Below, piece by piece: positions 5,475 to 5,968 of a DNA stretch of 5,968 nucleotides (position 1 is its first letter; the number at the start of each line of letters is the position of its first letter). The stretch is taken from contig JAKLGF010000031.1 of the NCBI GenBank assembly GCA_022710815.1, positions 1 to 5,968 of the forward strand, given 5' to 3'. Under the pieces are notes generated by a model. It saw only the letters and a program-made list of their open reading frames with translations, did not search any database and was not told the origin of the DNA. Source of the DNA: Patescibacteria group bacterium. Lineage in GTDB: Bacteria > Patescibacteriota > Minisyncoccia > Minisyncoccales > JAGOPM01. Made by a program: the position numbers and the translations under genes.

Positions 5475-5968
5475 TTATGGATCGTCGTCAATGCTAGCCT
5501 GACTGCCATCCTCAAGTAATACTCTAGGATTATCTGACAAGCAACTCTTTCTAGAATTGTAATATTTCTGCCAAACCTTGTTCTTTTCTGTTCTGTATTG
5601 TATCACTGCCTGGGCTTTTGCCAAAGCATAATTAGTTCCTGCTGTCTTGAGCGCCTGTTGTCTCTGAGCACTACTTGTTAATGCCCAAGCTTTTTGAGTG
5701 GCTTCAGATCGGGTAATAAAAGCATCATTAACTTTGGAGAAATAGGCTTGTTGAGCAACTAAAACTGCAGCATCTCTAGCTTTGACCAATTCTGGCATAC
5801 AACTTCCAGCTAAAGAATCAACGCTCATTTCTGTGAAAATATCAAAGAAAGAATTAACTTTAGGAGTAACTGGTGTTTGAGGTGGTCTTACTGAATTAAT
5901 TGAAACTTCTGTAAAAATATCAAAAAATGAATTGACCCTATTTCCTATCTCTCTACCTGGTCTGGGTG
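5475..5968 (-). CDS. repetitive, cysteine-bracketed Ala/Lys-rich protein (5' end outside the window)
   Basis: The leftward frame is open from the right edge to a TAA at 5475-5477, so 163 C-terminal residues are visible. An internal ATG at 5828 is not the likely start, because the open frame before it encodes the first copy of an internal repeat. VNSFFDIFTE occurs twice, 26 residues apart (coded at 5907-5936 and 5829-5858), each copy followed by a Val/Met-Ser-Ile/Val stretch. The copies are linked by a Pro/Thr-rich piece (PPQTPVTPK). Then comes a predicted helical block bounded by two cysteines 86 residues apart (coded near 5800 and 5542), full of Ala, Gln and Lys, with KAWALTSSAQRQQALKTA in its middle. 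I associate this Cys-bracketed block with uncharacterised, probably surface-exposed proteins of Patescibacteria; that is recollection, not a search. The tail is acidic (ASIDDDP). No function can be assigned. Confidence 0.75.
   Translation of the reverse strand, partial: PRPGREIGNRVNSFFDIFTEVSINSVRPPQTPVTPKVNSFFDIFTEMSVDSLAGSCMPELVKARDAAVLVAQQAYFSKVNDAFITRSEATQKAWALTSSAQRQQALKTAGTNYALAKAQAVIQYRTEKNKVWQKYYNSRKSCLSDNPRVLLEDGSQASIDDDP
5829..5936 (-). repeat. two copies of a 78-bp (26-residue) in-frame coding repeat
   Basis: The copy at 5907-5936 matches that at 5829-5858 at 26 of 30 positions, with an offset of exactly 78 bp. Both encode VNSFFDIFTE, and three of the four differences are A/G transitions. 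Outside this core the similarity fades into a Pro/Thr linker. More copies may lie beyond the window edge. Confidence 0.8.

Noticed and set aside
5238..5519. Open frames on both strands across the secreted-protein 3' end (5238-5519 rightward, 5273-5515 leftward)
   Set aside because: They run through a strong terminator and overlap genes with better evidence; they have no ribosome site or motif.
5475..5828. Treating ATG 5828 as the start of the right-end leftward gene
   Set aside because: The frame stays open to the window edge and encodes a second copy of VNSFFDIFTE upstream, so the gene starts beyond the window.

Overview
The window is AT-rich bacterial DNA with short intergenic gaps. Three stop codons are clear UGAs (1478-1480, 3172-3174, 5420-5422), so UGA is a stop here and recoded-UGA lineages are unlikely. 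My best guess is a member of the Patescibacteria (Candidate Phyla Radiation). That rests on two secreted proteins of unknown function at the right end, one of them an Ala/Lys-rich cysteine-bracketed type that I associate with that group, and on two apparently leaderless gene starts. This assignment is an inference of moderate to low confidence.

Layout from left to right: (1) The last 15 codons of a rightward gene, probably a membrane protein, end in a strong bidirectional terminator. (2) A leftward gene (80-910) encodes a membrane-anchored alpha/beta hydrolase with an intact GHSIGG nucleophile elbow. (3) A 72-bp divergent intergenic region holds two opposed promoters around a perfect 10-bp palindrome; in both directions the predicted transcription start falls at or almost at the start codon. 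(4) A tight four-gene rightward operon (983-4571) follows, joined by ATGA overlaps or a 3-nt gap: two half-size permeases of the ArsP-like/DUF318 type, a membrane sensor with an extracytoplasmic Cache-like domain and a cytoplasmic PAS domain but no output domain, and a 466-residue fusion of a GIDE-like domain to a LemA domain. It ends in an intrinsic terminator. (5) A stand-alone rightward gene (4688-5422) encodes a secreted all-beta-looking protein. It has the only textbook promoter, 5' leader and Shine-Dalgarno sequence in the window, with a perfect palindrome over its -35 box. (6) A leftward gene runs off the right edge and encodes a repetitive, cysteine-bracketed, Ala/Gln/Lys-rich protein. 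It shares a bidirectional terminator with the secreted protein.

The operon is the most interesting unit. A split transporter, a sensor that must signal through protein contact, and a GIDE-LemA membrane protein are made from coupled reading frames. This suggests one envelope-located module in which the sensor and the GIDE-LemA protein control or assemble with the permease pair. The physical linkage is visible in the sequence; the functional link and the transported substrate are not. No RNA genes, insertion sequences, CRISPR arrays or origins were recognised, and no gene-free stretch exceeds about 120 bp.
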